64,000 bases of DNA, taken from positions 19,978,912 to 20,042,911 of the forward strand of contig NC_092675.1 in NCBI RefSeq assembly GCF_964355755.1, written 5' to 3'. The DNA comes from Antedon mediterranea (taxonomy: Eukaryota > Echinodermata > Crinoidea > Comatulida > Antedonidae). A program made the position numbers and the translations under genes. Positions 12,728 through 23,300 of this stretch are shown in pieces. The notes under the pieces are model-generated. The model made no database searches, was not told the origin of the DNA, and worked only from the letters and a program-made list of their open reading frames with translations. The stretch's first letter is position 1. Each line of letters opens with the position of its first letter.

Positions 12728-15700
12728 CTATGGATGTATTACGTGTGACCTGTCACTGTGGTAAGAAGGTAATACTGCATCACATAATCCATCAATAGGT
12801 ATTATTACTTGACCATTGAAAATTGCTTCCATTAAATAGCTGACAGATGATCCATGCTGTGGTTCTTCAGAAGCAAAGGCAAGCATCATAGTGCCGTCAG
12901 GAGATTTAGTAGAATGACACGAAACTACTCCGGTTATGTCCAGCTGAAGTACAGGTTGGAACGCGCTCGTGCCTTTATACTTAAATATAGTAACATACGA
13001 GTATTGACTTACAGCTAGCATATAAAGGGCAGGGCCTATGCTGAAAATGTCAACATCGCTTGTATGTGAAAATGGAACAGAATCTAGCAGCTCAAATTCG
13101 TTTAAATTATCCGACCACGAATAGACCGATATGTAAATATCGTAATCTACGTTCCCATCAGCTGTCAATACACCATAATTTCCCATAGCGAATCCAATCA
13201 TTCCTAAATGCTCAAACGTAGTTATATCTAGAGGATTGGAAGTCGCTATTTCCTGAAATAACGTAAATGGATCACTATCAAGGTGTATTGTATTATCCAA
13301 GTACGCACTATAAATACGCGAGGTAGAAAAATCGCGCTCGGCAAACAACACGAACGTCCTATTACCGACGTCGAGAAACGAACACGACATTGCGATTACG
13401 TCTGGAAATTCCTGGACAGTGATAGGTACCATTCCTACGTCAGGTATTGCTTCAATTAAGGTTGACGTTTCCATATCGGTTCCAGTAAATAAGATAAGCA
13501 ATCCGTCATCGGTTTTCTTTAAGTCAACATCGTTTGTTAATGAGGGTGGGGTGATTGAGGTGCTCGATGGAGACAGAAGTCCTCCTGAAAATTCCATTAA
13601 GAAATCCGTGCTTTGCGCGCACGTATCTGGTGCAATTGAAGCAATCGCTATAATGACTGAGTCATCATCTGTTTTTAGAACATCAGCGGACACGGCACCA
13701 CTCGTTACAAACGCATCATACAAATCGAAAGATAAAGCAGTAACGTTCCACAGGTAAAGATAGCTATTTGTGCAAAATTCACCTCTATCGGAATGAACCA
13801 ATATTAGTAAATAAAATTCACCAGAATCAGTTGTAAATGTTTCAAACGATCGAATTAAAATATCCCAAGATTGAAGCGTTTCAACGTGATCTAAATCAGC
13901 TACAACGTATGAATAGACATCTTGTAATTCTTCAATTTGCTGGCATTGGTGACTGGCAATAACATTCAACGTATCGATATCGGATTGAATTCTCGTAAAG
14001 AATTTGAAGAAAACAGCTTCTAGGTAGTCAATGTCAACATCATCGATATACCCACCTATATAAGTATCACGAGTAAACACAACTTCACCAGTAAAATATG
14101 CATTGTCCAATGAGTGACTACCATGTATAGTAATCACGTGATTGATCAAGTCGGTAAAGTTTACATCTACTAGAAACCCATCTAACTGTATATTCCCATC
14201 TATTCCCATTGCTCCTGTAAAGTTTTTAAACCCAAAAATCGGTTGGTTAAGGACGTCGAGTTTTACAACTTCGGTACCAATGTCTATTCCATTTAATGTT
14301 GTAACCAAGTCCAGGCTACCTGTAATAGTAACAGAATTTTGAAATGACTTATCTAACAACAGTTGCTGATCACTTGTTGCGTAAAAGGTATCCGCGACGA
14401 TGTTCGTAATGTTAACACTATTAAAAAGTCCTTCAACCTCAATATCCGACGTGAAAAGTACATCATTTGAAAATGTCTTCAGACCATAAATTACATCTTC
14501 AGTGTCAAGTAGAATAAGATCCATCAAGTCAAAATTATTAATTTCACCGTCTATTATCAAATTTCCCTTTAAAATGATCGTTTCAAAGGTTATAAAGCCA
14601 GTAATATTCTGATTGCCTCTTGACATTAATGTTCTATCAAGGTATTCATCAATATCTAAACCATATATCAGGTCAGTGCTGGTTGTAAGGTTACCATATA
14701 ACGTCATATCGCCTAATACGGTTATTTCTCCTAAAAAGTGTACTTTTATGGTCAGTTCAATGTAAATTAAATTATGCCGTACAATATCTTGTTCGAAGAT
14801 TTCTAAATGTTCAATACCATTTAATTTGCTTGGACAAAAAACAAAGTCATTTTGCGATAAAGTGTAGCCCAGCAGCGTCGTCGTACCAGTGAAGTGAATG
14901 TCTTCATCCTTAAAAACTGCACCAGCAAGAAACTCGTTCCAGTCTACACCATGAATACTACCATTAACGATCATATCATTTGAAACATGCAAGTGATTAA
15001 GAATGACAACATTTCCTTCTATATACTGTTCTGTATTTGTTGTTAGGACAGATTTACTGAGTTCTTGTAAATCCAAATCATTAATTAAGCCATAAACATC
15101 AAGATTCGTCAAAACTGTCACATTCCCAAAGGTAAACACTCCGGTAATATTCTGAGCGCCATGTGATAATAGGAAGCTTTCACTAATGTCTATGTTGCTA
15201 ACGTTGTCACTAAGAACATTTTTTGTAAAATTAACACAGCAATCGTATATTTTAAAACCGTAAATGGTAATTGGTCCTTGGTCATCGGTGACAATATCAT
15301 TAAAAAGTTCAGTTAAATTGGTTTCTTGTATTTCACCGTATACAGTAATATTTCCATTAACGTTTATAACAGTTGTAAAATTTTTAACCCCGTCAATAAC
15401 TGTGGTCTCGTTCAGAAACCAAATATCATATTTTAAATTATCCATAAAAATTCCATCTATCGTTGCATTATCTGCTATAAAAATATCAGAATCAAACTTT
15501 GTGTGTGTGATTATTGTCTTGACTCCAGTAATGATTTGCGATTTTGTCTTTGAGAAAACATTTTCGGCAAATACTTCAATATCTTCAATAAGATTTATAC
15601 AATTGAATGTATCCAGATTTTCAACTATAACCACGTTATCAACGAATTTAATTTCACCGGTAATTGTCTGATCAGTGTTTAATGTAAATCGTGTGTTGTT

Positions 15701-18700
15701 TAATACATCAATAAAGACATAATTCAAATGGTTTAATATGTTCAGATTTGACAAAACTTCAAGATGCCGAATTGTCAGTTTATGAAATGTTTTTAAACCA
15801 GTGACAACCTGCGGATTATTAATATTCAACACCTTATCCAAATCCACGTCATCTATATATCCAGCAACATACAAGTTTCCATATTGAAAATACATGTCTC
15901 CAAGAAATTGTTTATTTCCAGAAATGGTTTGATTGCCGTATTTTGTAACAACATCTCTTGCTAATATTTCCAAATAAACTGTATCTACATTCTGTTCAAC
16001 AATCATGTCTGATGCAACATAGAAACCTGGCAACACTTTTAATTCGGTAATTATTTGGTCGGAGTAAACATCCAGAATGTCTTCATCAACTTTGAAACCG
16101 TTAATACGACTATCAATGCTTAATAAGCCATCGGTACTCATTGTCACATTCTGCGAAAATGTCACGTGACCATAAATAGTTTGTGTTATTGAAGAATTTC
16201 GAAATATTGAATACAAATACAAATCCAGAATATCTACATTGTTAACGTATCCGTCAACGTAAGACGTGTATAGAGTAACGTATTCGGTAAAAGTATAGTT
16301 TCCAGTCAGGGTTTGGTTTGAAAAGATTGTCATTGCTCTTGAGTAATAGTCAGGCATGTAAACGTCATCAATATTACCAGTAGCGTAGATGTAATCGTAA
16401 GAGATAACTTCTCCCATGAATACGTTGTTTCCAGTTATGTTTTGGCTGCCAGAGAGCAGTACAACATCTTCTGAAAGATCAATACCGTTCAATAGTCCAA
16501 ATATATCTACGTCACAATCCATAGTAAAATTACCTACAATAGTTATCGAGTCGACGAATTCATGATCTCCACTGACTGTCAATAACGTATCACTTATGTC
16601 GATTCCATCTGTAAGTGCGTACACAATTACGTCATCAAATACGTCAAGATTTTGAAGAAAAGTAACGTTGCCTGTTATAATGTTAGATTCAAAAACTTTC
16701 AAAACGTCTCTATACAATTCAGAGAGGTCCATACCATTTACAACATAGCCAATCTCAACATCTTGGTCAAATTTAAGTGTTGATGAAAACGTAATAGATC
16801 CCGAAACTATTTGCTGTTTATTTTTTGTTAGAACATGCTTATAATTCGTAACGTTAAACCGGTTAAAATTATCCACTTCTAAGTTACCATGTATTATCAC
16901 ATTGTCTAGCATTGTTATATTTCCATTTATATGCACGTGTTCTCCATTCAATGGTACTATTACCTCCGAGATGGCAATATCATTAACAAGTAGTGTGTCG
17001 CCAGATATATTGCCATTTATACCCACATGACCAACTAGTGTAAAGATTGAATGTATCTCTTGTTCGCTATTAACGTTAAAGATATCATGTGAGATATTGA
17101 TTGAATTAAAGTAGTCGCTGACGATTTCAAGATCGGCGAGGAAAACCACATTGTCAACGTAGAGTGTTCCTTCAATAACTTGGTCTGGAATATCATGTTG
17201 TAAAGCATGCTGGTACAAATATTCAATATCAACATAATTCACGACAGTTGTATTAAGATTGGTTACTATTGCACCTGCATTGCTGATTAAGTTTTCAAAA
17301 TTAATACGTACTTGGACCGTTTGGTTTGTGTCAAGGGTCAAATAATCTTTAATTTTGTCTTGTATTTTCATTAATGATTTTACCTGTTCATCATGGTCAT
17401 TCATTAGACGATCTATTGTTTCTGTAATATTTTCCATTGGTACTATAGCACTTCCAGATACAAATATGCTATCTACATGAATCAAGTCATCCGTGGTAAC
17501 CTTATTTTCAAAATATTTCGTGCCGTCAACAAATTGATTTGTGTTTGTCGTCAACTTGTCGTAAAACGTGTCAGAAACGTTAGATATTGCACTGTGCAAA
17601 CGTTCAATCAACGTTTCCATTATTTCGACTTCTTCAATCAATTCCTCATTTTGATCGACTACAGAATTAACAACTTCCGTGAGATTATAATTTAGAACTT
17701 GAATGATCGAATAAGGATCACATAAGATCATAATGTAAACGTCTGTACCAATATTGAAACTATACGAGTAGTAAGATAATAGGGTACAAGTTGGAAAGCC
17801 AATAATATTGTTATTTAAGAATTTATCATCGGCGACGGAGTAACAATACAAAGCAAACGGATCACTGGTGTAATTTGTTGTTGCAAATAACAGTGTAATA
17901 TCTTGACTACTAGGTATAAGTATTGGTTCCCAGTGTTGCACATGTTCTATGTCAAGTATCTGAAACAGTATGTATTCATATTCATTCCATTTGTATATTC
18001 TACTCACCGTTGGTGATGTCGTCAAAATGTAATGTTCATATCCCAGTGTGAAATGACGTACGTTCGCTCCATCAAGGTGGTACAAAAAGATAAATTTCAT
18101 GTTTACTTCATCAAAAGTCCAAATATCTACCTTATTTGAATCGGTTCTGTCCAATAGAAGATGGTATGCAGAGTCACTAACTGCATAGCTTAGGCTTTTA
18201 GAATACTCATTGGCGCTTCCAATATCTTGTTCATGACCCAGGTGATTGTTGAGCAGACGAGCTGTATTCCCGGTCATATCTAAGAAAGTGTACACCCCAT
18301 TTCTGTTAATTGCTTCAGTAATTTTGACCCCTGGCAAATTGAACTTTGAAATTAAACTATTTTCAATAACTAACGATCCGGCTTCGGATAAGTAGCTTAC
18401 TATGAAACCGGCATAAAATATTCCATTTTCTATTCGAAAAAAATTGTTCAATGTCACGTCATCAAAGTCGCCCCATATCCTATCAATTAGATCCAAAGTT
18501 GTTCCGTCATATGAATATGCGTAGTTTATCTCTCCGCCATGTAAAGTGATCAAAATAACATTATGATCATAAGCATCAGTGTAAGATTGTACTTTAAGAG
18601 ATTCTGAATCTGTTTCTAGAACGGTAGTAGAAGACAATGGATGAACTTCTTGTCGGTTTCCAATTCCGGTATCGGGTATAAATGAATGATAAAACTCTAC

Positions 18701-18913
18701 CTCTGTATCGATAACCGACCGTTTACCAACATGATGCCCACCTCCTTCATCATTCCACACCAAATCTTCCGTTGTTTTATCGATTTGTGTACGAAACAAC
18801 CTCAATTCAGCATTGGCAATGCTTTCGAAGTCTGTACGGGAATCAACTTGATGAGTCCACGTTAGATATAGTACGGTTACAACACGAATAAGATAAAATA
18901 TCACCGGCGCCAT
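12728..18913 (-). CDS. Large secreted repeat protein with EAR-like ends, 2061 aa, single exon
   Basis: One uninterrupted ORF. Residues 1-25 form a signal peptide (hydrophobic FYLIRVVTVLYLTW). A dibasic GKRS near residue 64 could be a furin-like site. Residues about 70-400 carry EAR-like repeats, as in SRIYKWNEYEYILFQILD and HWEPILIP. About 405-460 is probably helical or coiled. About 464-1630 holds roughly 23 diverged repeats of about 50 residues built on NGIDLSEDVVLLSGSQNITG-type sequence (Q-x-I-T-G, then a beta-rich stretch, then G-x-I-x-D-V-D). Another short helical linker precedes EAR-like repeats from about 1690 to 2045. N-glycosylation sequons are very frequent and cysteines few. EAR repeats are known to form seven-bladed beta-propellers in LGI and TSPEAR proteins; here they are degenerate. 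Function unknown. I infer an extracellular adhesive or matrix protein. Its neighbours are split into short exons, so the lack of introns is notable. Confidence 0.85.
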   Translation of the reverse strand: MAPVIFYLIRVVTVLYLTWTHQVDSRTDFESIANAELRLFRTQIDKTTEDLVWNDEGGGHHVGKRSVIDTEVEFYHSFIPDTGIGNRQEVHPLSSTTVLETDSESLKVQSYTDAYDHNVILITLHGGEINYAYSYDGTTLDLIDRIWGDFDDVTLNNFFRIENGIFYAGFIVSYLSEAGSLVIENSLISKFNLPGVKITEAINRNGVYTFLDMTGNTARLLNNHLGHEQDIGSANEYSKSLSYAVSDSAYHLLLDRTDSNKVDIWTFDEVNMKFIFLYHLDGANVRHFTLGYEHYILTTSPTVSRIYKWNEYEYILFQILDIEHVQHWEPILIPSSQDITLLFATTNYTSDPFALYCYSVADDKFLNNNIIGFPTCTLLSYYSYSFNIGTDVYIMILCDPYSIIQVLNYNLTEVVNSVVDQNEELIEEVEIMETLIERLHSAISNVSDTFYDKLTTNTNQFVDGTKYFENKVTTDDLIHVDSIFVSGSAIVPMENITETIDRLMNDHDEQVKSLMKIQDKIKDYLTLDTNQTVQVRINFENLISNAGAIVTNLNTTVVNYVDIEYLYQHALQHDIPDQVIEGTLYVDNVVFLADLEIVSDYFNSINISHDIFNVNSEQEIHSIFTLVGHVGINGNISGDTLLVNDIAISEVIVPLNGEHVHINGNITMLDNVIIHGNLEVDNFNRFNVTNYKHVLTKNKQQIVSGSITFSSTLKFDQDVEIGYVVNGMDLSELYRDVLKVFESNIITGNVTFLQNLDVFDDVIVYALTDGIDISDTLLTVSGDHEFVDSITIVGNFTMDCDVDIFGLLNGIDLSEDVVLLSGSQNITGNNVFMGEVISYDYIYATGNIDDVYMPDYYSRAMTIFSNQTLTGNYTFTEYVTLYTSYVDGYVNNVDILDLYLYSIFRNSSITQTIYGHVTFSQNVTMSTDGLLSIDSRINGFKVDEDILDVYSDQIITELKVLPGFYVASDMIVEQNVDTVYLEILARDVVTKYGNQTISGNKQFLGDMYFQYGNLYVAGYIDDVDLDKVLNINNPQVVTGLKTFHKLTIRHLEVLSNLNILNHLNYVFIDVLNNTRFTLNTDQTITGEIKFVDNVVIVENLDTFNCINLIEDIEVFAENVFSKTKSQIITGVKTIITHTKFDSDIFIADNATIDGIFMDNLKYDIWFLNETTVIDGVKNFTTVINVNGNITVYGEIQETNLTELFNDIVTDDQGPITIYGFKIYDCCVNFTKNVLSDNVSNIDISESFLLSHGAQNITGVFTFGNVTVLTNLDVYGLINDLDLQELSKSVLTTNTEQYIEGNVVILNHLHVSNDMIVNGSIHGVDWNEFLAGAVFKDEDIHFTGTTTLLGYTLSQNDFVFCPSKLNGIEHLEIFEQDIVRHNLIYIELTIKVHFLGEITVLGDMTLYGNLTTSTDLIYGLDIDEYLDRTLMSRGNQNITGFITFETIILKGNLIIDGEINNFDLMDLILLDTEDVIYGLKTFSNDVLFTSDIEVEGLFNSVNITNIVADTFYATSDQQLLLDKSFQNSVTITGSLDLVTTLNGIDIGTEVVKLDVLNQPIFGFKNFTGAMGIDGNIQLDGFLVDVNFTDLINHVITIHGSHSLDNAYFTGEVVFTRDTYIGGYIDDVDIDYLEAVFFKFFTRIQSDIDTLNVIASHQCQQIEELQDVYSYVVADLDHVETLQSWDILIRSFETFTTDSGEFYLLILVHSDRGEFCTNSYLYLWNVTALSFDLYDAFVTSGAVSADVLKTDDDSVIIAIASIAPDTCAQSTDFLMEFSGGLLSPSSTSITPPSLTNDVDLKKTDDGLLILFTGTDMETSTLIEAIPDVGMVPITVQEFPDVIAMSCSFLDVGNRTFVLFAERDFSTSRIYSAYLDNTIHLDSDPFTLFQEIATSNPLDITTFEHLGMIGFAMGNYGVLTADGNVDYDIYISVYSWSDNLNEFELLDSVPFSHTSDVDIFSIGPALYMLAVSQYSYVTIFKYKGTSAFQPVLQLDITGVVSCHSTKSPDGTMMLAFASEEPQHGSSVSYLMEAIFNGQVIIPIDGLCDAVLPSYHSDRSHVIHP

Positions 18914-20341
18914 GTTGAAACCGGAATACGAAACAAAACTATGAAACGAAAGTCAAAAGGTTGAGTGACTTTACTTCAAGAGCTACAAACGAAATACCTG
19001 TAAATATTTATGCAAATTACAATTCAAATGATCTGAAAACGTCTGTAATTGTAGACTGTATGTGATTTGTGGTGCAATAATAATAGAGGTCTCCCGATTT
19101 AAGTCAAAAGAGTCTTCACAATTACATTATTACAAAATATCAATTATGTTAAGTAAGGCCTACGTAATTATCCTTCTTTGCCTATTGTGTAAAGAAAAAA
19201 GTATTACTTTATAACACCATTTTTTTGGCGACGTTTCCGTATATCATCGTTTACACATAGGCCTATTAAAAAAAATGTTAAACCGCAATATTGGGCGATC
19301 AAAGTTGCTAATACAATTATATATGCCTATAAATTACAAGTCCATTTATAATATCATCGGTTCTCATCTCATAGCCGCCCCAAACCATTTGATGGCAATT
19401 TATTTAGTATCCAACTTAAAATTAAGGCTGTAACGTCACTAATATTGTGTAGCATTTTTAGTTTTTTTAATATTATTATGATGTAAGGTCTATGTGACTA
19501 TTCATCCTACATATGATGTTTACAGTACAATTTTTTACCTTATAGTAGTCATAGGGCGCTTTAAGTGCAATTATCAGTGTTATTTTTATGTCTCCCGTGG
19601 AAATAAGTTTTCTTTTAAACTTTCTTGGGTTATTCCTCGGTTCATTCTATTAATATTGTTACCTTGTGCTTTTTCTATTTTATGTTTGTCTTGTATTTTT
19701 GAGTGAACTGAATAAAACTTAACTGAACTGTGAACTGGGGCAACGTCCAATGCAATGGCACGAAGTAACGTGGCAGTGTTCTATTTTTTATAGGCCCTAC
19801 TAATTCAATGGTGGATAAAGTCGTATAGTTACAATTTTTTTGGCCGCTGTTTTCTTCATTTTCTTTTTTTTTTCAATTAAATAATAAACTTTGATTATAG
19901 TAAACGAAATTAATTATTGTTTAAATATAGCCCTATAATTAAAAATAAAATTTAACAAGACGTGGAAGCTAGCAAATTTACTCATAATTTTCGTTTTTAT
20001 CCACTATACAATTAAATAATGAACTTTGGTTATAGGACACGCAATTAATTATTATTTAAATATAGGCCTATAATAATAATGTGATTAAATTATAAGTCTG
20101 TGCATGGATTAAATAATTAGAATATTTAAATATTTAATTAATCCATGGTTTGTGCGAAAATAAGTAGCAAAACTTGAATCATAGCATTGTAGAACCCGCA
20201 ACCGTACGAATAGACACTTCACTTGTTCTGCGAAAAACAAATCGGATCTAGGAGGGAGGCCTGAGGCCCTACGTTTGGATGATTTCTGAGTTTTATCTCT
20301 TCTCTCTTTATCACTTCGAAAACAATAAAGTAACAAAAAAG
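18914..20341. promoter_or_regulatory. Divergent intergenic interval (secreted-protein gene / WDR70)
   Basis: About 1.4 kb between two head-to-head start codons. It should hold both promoters and the 5' UTRs. I see no clear TATA box at a fixed distance from either start. Around 19860-20100 two AT-rich stretches (ATAATAAACTTTGATTATAG and ATAATGAACTTTGGTTATAG) look like a local duplication. Confidence 0.5.
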
Positions 20342-23300
20342 ATGTCAGATGAAGAAGATGCAGCAGAGAGAAGGCGATTGAGAGGTTGTTTTCCTTTTAA
20401 TTTATGCATTTAACTAAGCTTAGGCTAGCTAGTCCTAGCTAGGGCCTAGGCTTAGGCCTAGGCCTACTAATTACGGGAAACAGACGATCGGGACCGCGGA
20501 CAATCGGGCCCAAGACGATCGGGCCCAAAAAACGTGGTCCCGATCGTCTTCAGCGTTGGGCCCGATCATCTTACCAGTTGGGCCCGATAGTCTTTTGGGT
20601 TATATAAAATAATATGCCACTTCATCATTTTTCATTTCTAGTGCTAGCCTAGTGAGTGTCAACACGTTTTTCTTGCGTAAATTAAGACTTTAATTAAAAA
20701 GGTTAATTAGATATTTTTCTGATTTTATCTTAATTTTCCCATGGAGTAAATTCTTTACTCCATGATTTTCCCTATTAGTATTAACACTACTGGTTTTAAG
20801 AATTTCTTACCAATACTCTCGATTTATGAATATTAATGTGATTGATTTTGATTGTTATTATTGTATTGCGTGTATTCGCGTTTTGGGCCCGATCATCTTG
20901 TTTGTTGGGCCCGATCGTCTGAGCCCGATAGTCTCTGGGCCCAAATTACTAGTCTAGGCTAGACAAACCTGGCTGGCCTAGTTTAGGCCTAGCCACGCTG
21001 CGCTTGGTAGGGTGGGACTCGGCCTAAGAACACTACATACTATTCTAGGCCTAGGTAGTAAGGCAAAGTTACTAAATATTATTCCTCGAATAATAAAAAT
21101 GTACATTACTAATGTTGGGATTTTTTTTAATTTTTTTTATTCATATTTACAGAAGCCAGGTTAAACCAGCTAAAAGCAAAATCAAACACCCAACAAGAAG
21201 ACCGTGAAACCAGTAGGCCTACTGATCATAAAATCTCCCAACAATCAACAACAGATGTAGAAGATTTCTCAAATACTTCAGAAAAAGTGGCAGAGATGAT
21301 GGGATTTCAGGGCTTTGGTAATAAACAACATCCAAAAATAACGCATCTAAAAAACTAAAGTTACAAAACAAAAACCACTGCTCACCGAAAACATTATATA
21401 AAATATTGAAAACCTCTAATTTGAGACTCCACAAAAAACAGATGTACATTTTATCATTTGCAAAATTCTTTAAACAAACTTACACTTTTCATTGGCTGAA
21501 ATTTGACTGTAAACTGGCAAAGGAATTGATTTAAACCTTTTATATTAATTCATGTCGTATTGCATTATCACTACACTTAATACAGTAATCATTCCTACAT
21601 ATTTTCTAGGAAAAAAGGCAAGAACATTTAATGTAATGGCAATGTTTGAAGAAACAAAACGAGCTGCTCAAGAAGTCAATAGGATTCGTGATGAAGAAAA
21701 ATCAGCACAAGTTGCGAATGAGTTAGAAAAACAGAAAATTAATGAAGACAGTGATGAGGAAGAGGAGGATGATGATCTTATTGGTTGGTGACCAACTTAA
21801 ATTTCATTTGCCCTAGAGCTCTCTCTACCATATCAAACTAGTTTGACAAAAAAGTGTGATGTGCCCAAATATGGTAGTGATATGCCCAAATATGGTAGTG
21901 ATATGCCCAAATATGGTAGTGATATGCCCAAATATGGTAGTGATATCATCATATCCATATATGGCACATTTTTTTTTGTCACATAAAATGTGATAGTGTA
22001 GACAGAGCTCAAGAATTTTTTAAACCATTTTGTACTCTTTCACATTGCCTAATGAAACTCTGGAGTTTACACACACTGGTATTTTGTATGGTGTGTGCCC
22101 AGTGTGAGTAAACTCTACAGTTTTTTTTTTTTTTTTTATTTCATCATATAATACATTACAAAGGAAAAACATAATCAAATAAAAAATTAAAATTAAAAGC
22201 AACAAACAAAAACAACAAAAATATCCATCTAACAAATTAAATAAAGGTTCATAAAACTTATTCTACTCTCTAACCATTTCATATTTGATTTATAAATTCT
22301 TCTAATTTTATCCATTTTCTATTAAAAATACTGTCCTCAAAATTCTGATGATAAATAAATTTTTCTGTTTCATAAAACCTTTTTAACTCGTTCATAACCA
22401 TTTTGATAGTTGGCTTACATTTAACTAGTTTACATTTATAAATAAATGATTTTACAATTAGAATAATTGCATTAATGGCTTTTAAATTAAAAAACTGATG
22501 ATCTTGGTATCCGAAAATTATGCTCTCTTTACTAAAAAATAAATTGCATTCCAGTTTTTTTCTGAAATTTTTTCCTGGAGGAGGTTCCATATCCTTTTTA
22601 CTAAACTCTGCAGTTTTGCTAGGTGTGTGAACGTGTGTATTAGGGTTGATCTGACCTGCAGTGAAAACCTGGCTTATAATATCAATTAAAATAGATAGAG
22701 CATTAACCACTAGTCTACAGTCATTCAAGACCTTGTAGACACATGCATACAACTTTCAGCATACAACTTGCAGCATACAACTTGCTGCATACAACTTGCA
22801 GCATACACCTTGAGCATACAACTTGCAGCATACAACTTGCAGCATACAACTTGCAGCATACAACTTGCAGCATACAACTTGAAGCATACAACTTGCAGCA
22901 TACAACTTGCAGCATACAACTTGCAGCATACAACTTGCAGCATACAACTTGCTGCATACAACTTGCAGCATACAACTTGCAGCATACAACTTGCAGCATA
23001 CAACTTGCAGCATACAACTTGCAGCATACAACTTGCAGCATACAACTTGCAGCATACAACTTGCAGCATACAACCTGCAGCATACAACTTGCAGCATACA
23101 ACTTGCAGCATACAACTTGCAGCATACAACTTGCAGCATACAACTTGCAGCATACAACTTGCAGCATACAACTTGCAGCATACAACTTGCAGCATACAAC
23201 TTGCAGCATACAACTTGCAGCATACAACTTGCAGCATACAGCTTGCAGCATACAGCTTGCAGCATACAACTTGCAGCATACAACTTTATTGTATTTATGG

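Noticed and set aside
13419-15671. Plus-strand ORFs of 66-135 codons inside the big secreted-protein gene
   Set aside because: Antisense shadows of the 2061-codon ORF. No independent start context or splice pattern.
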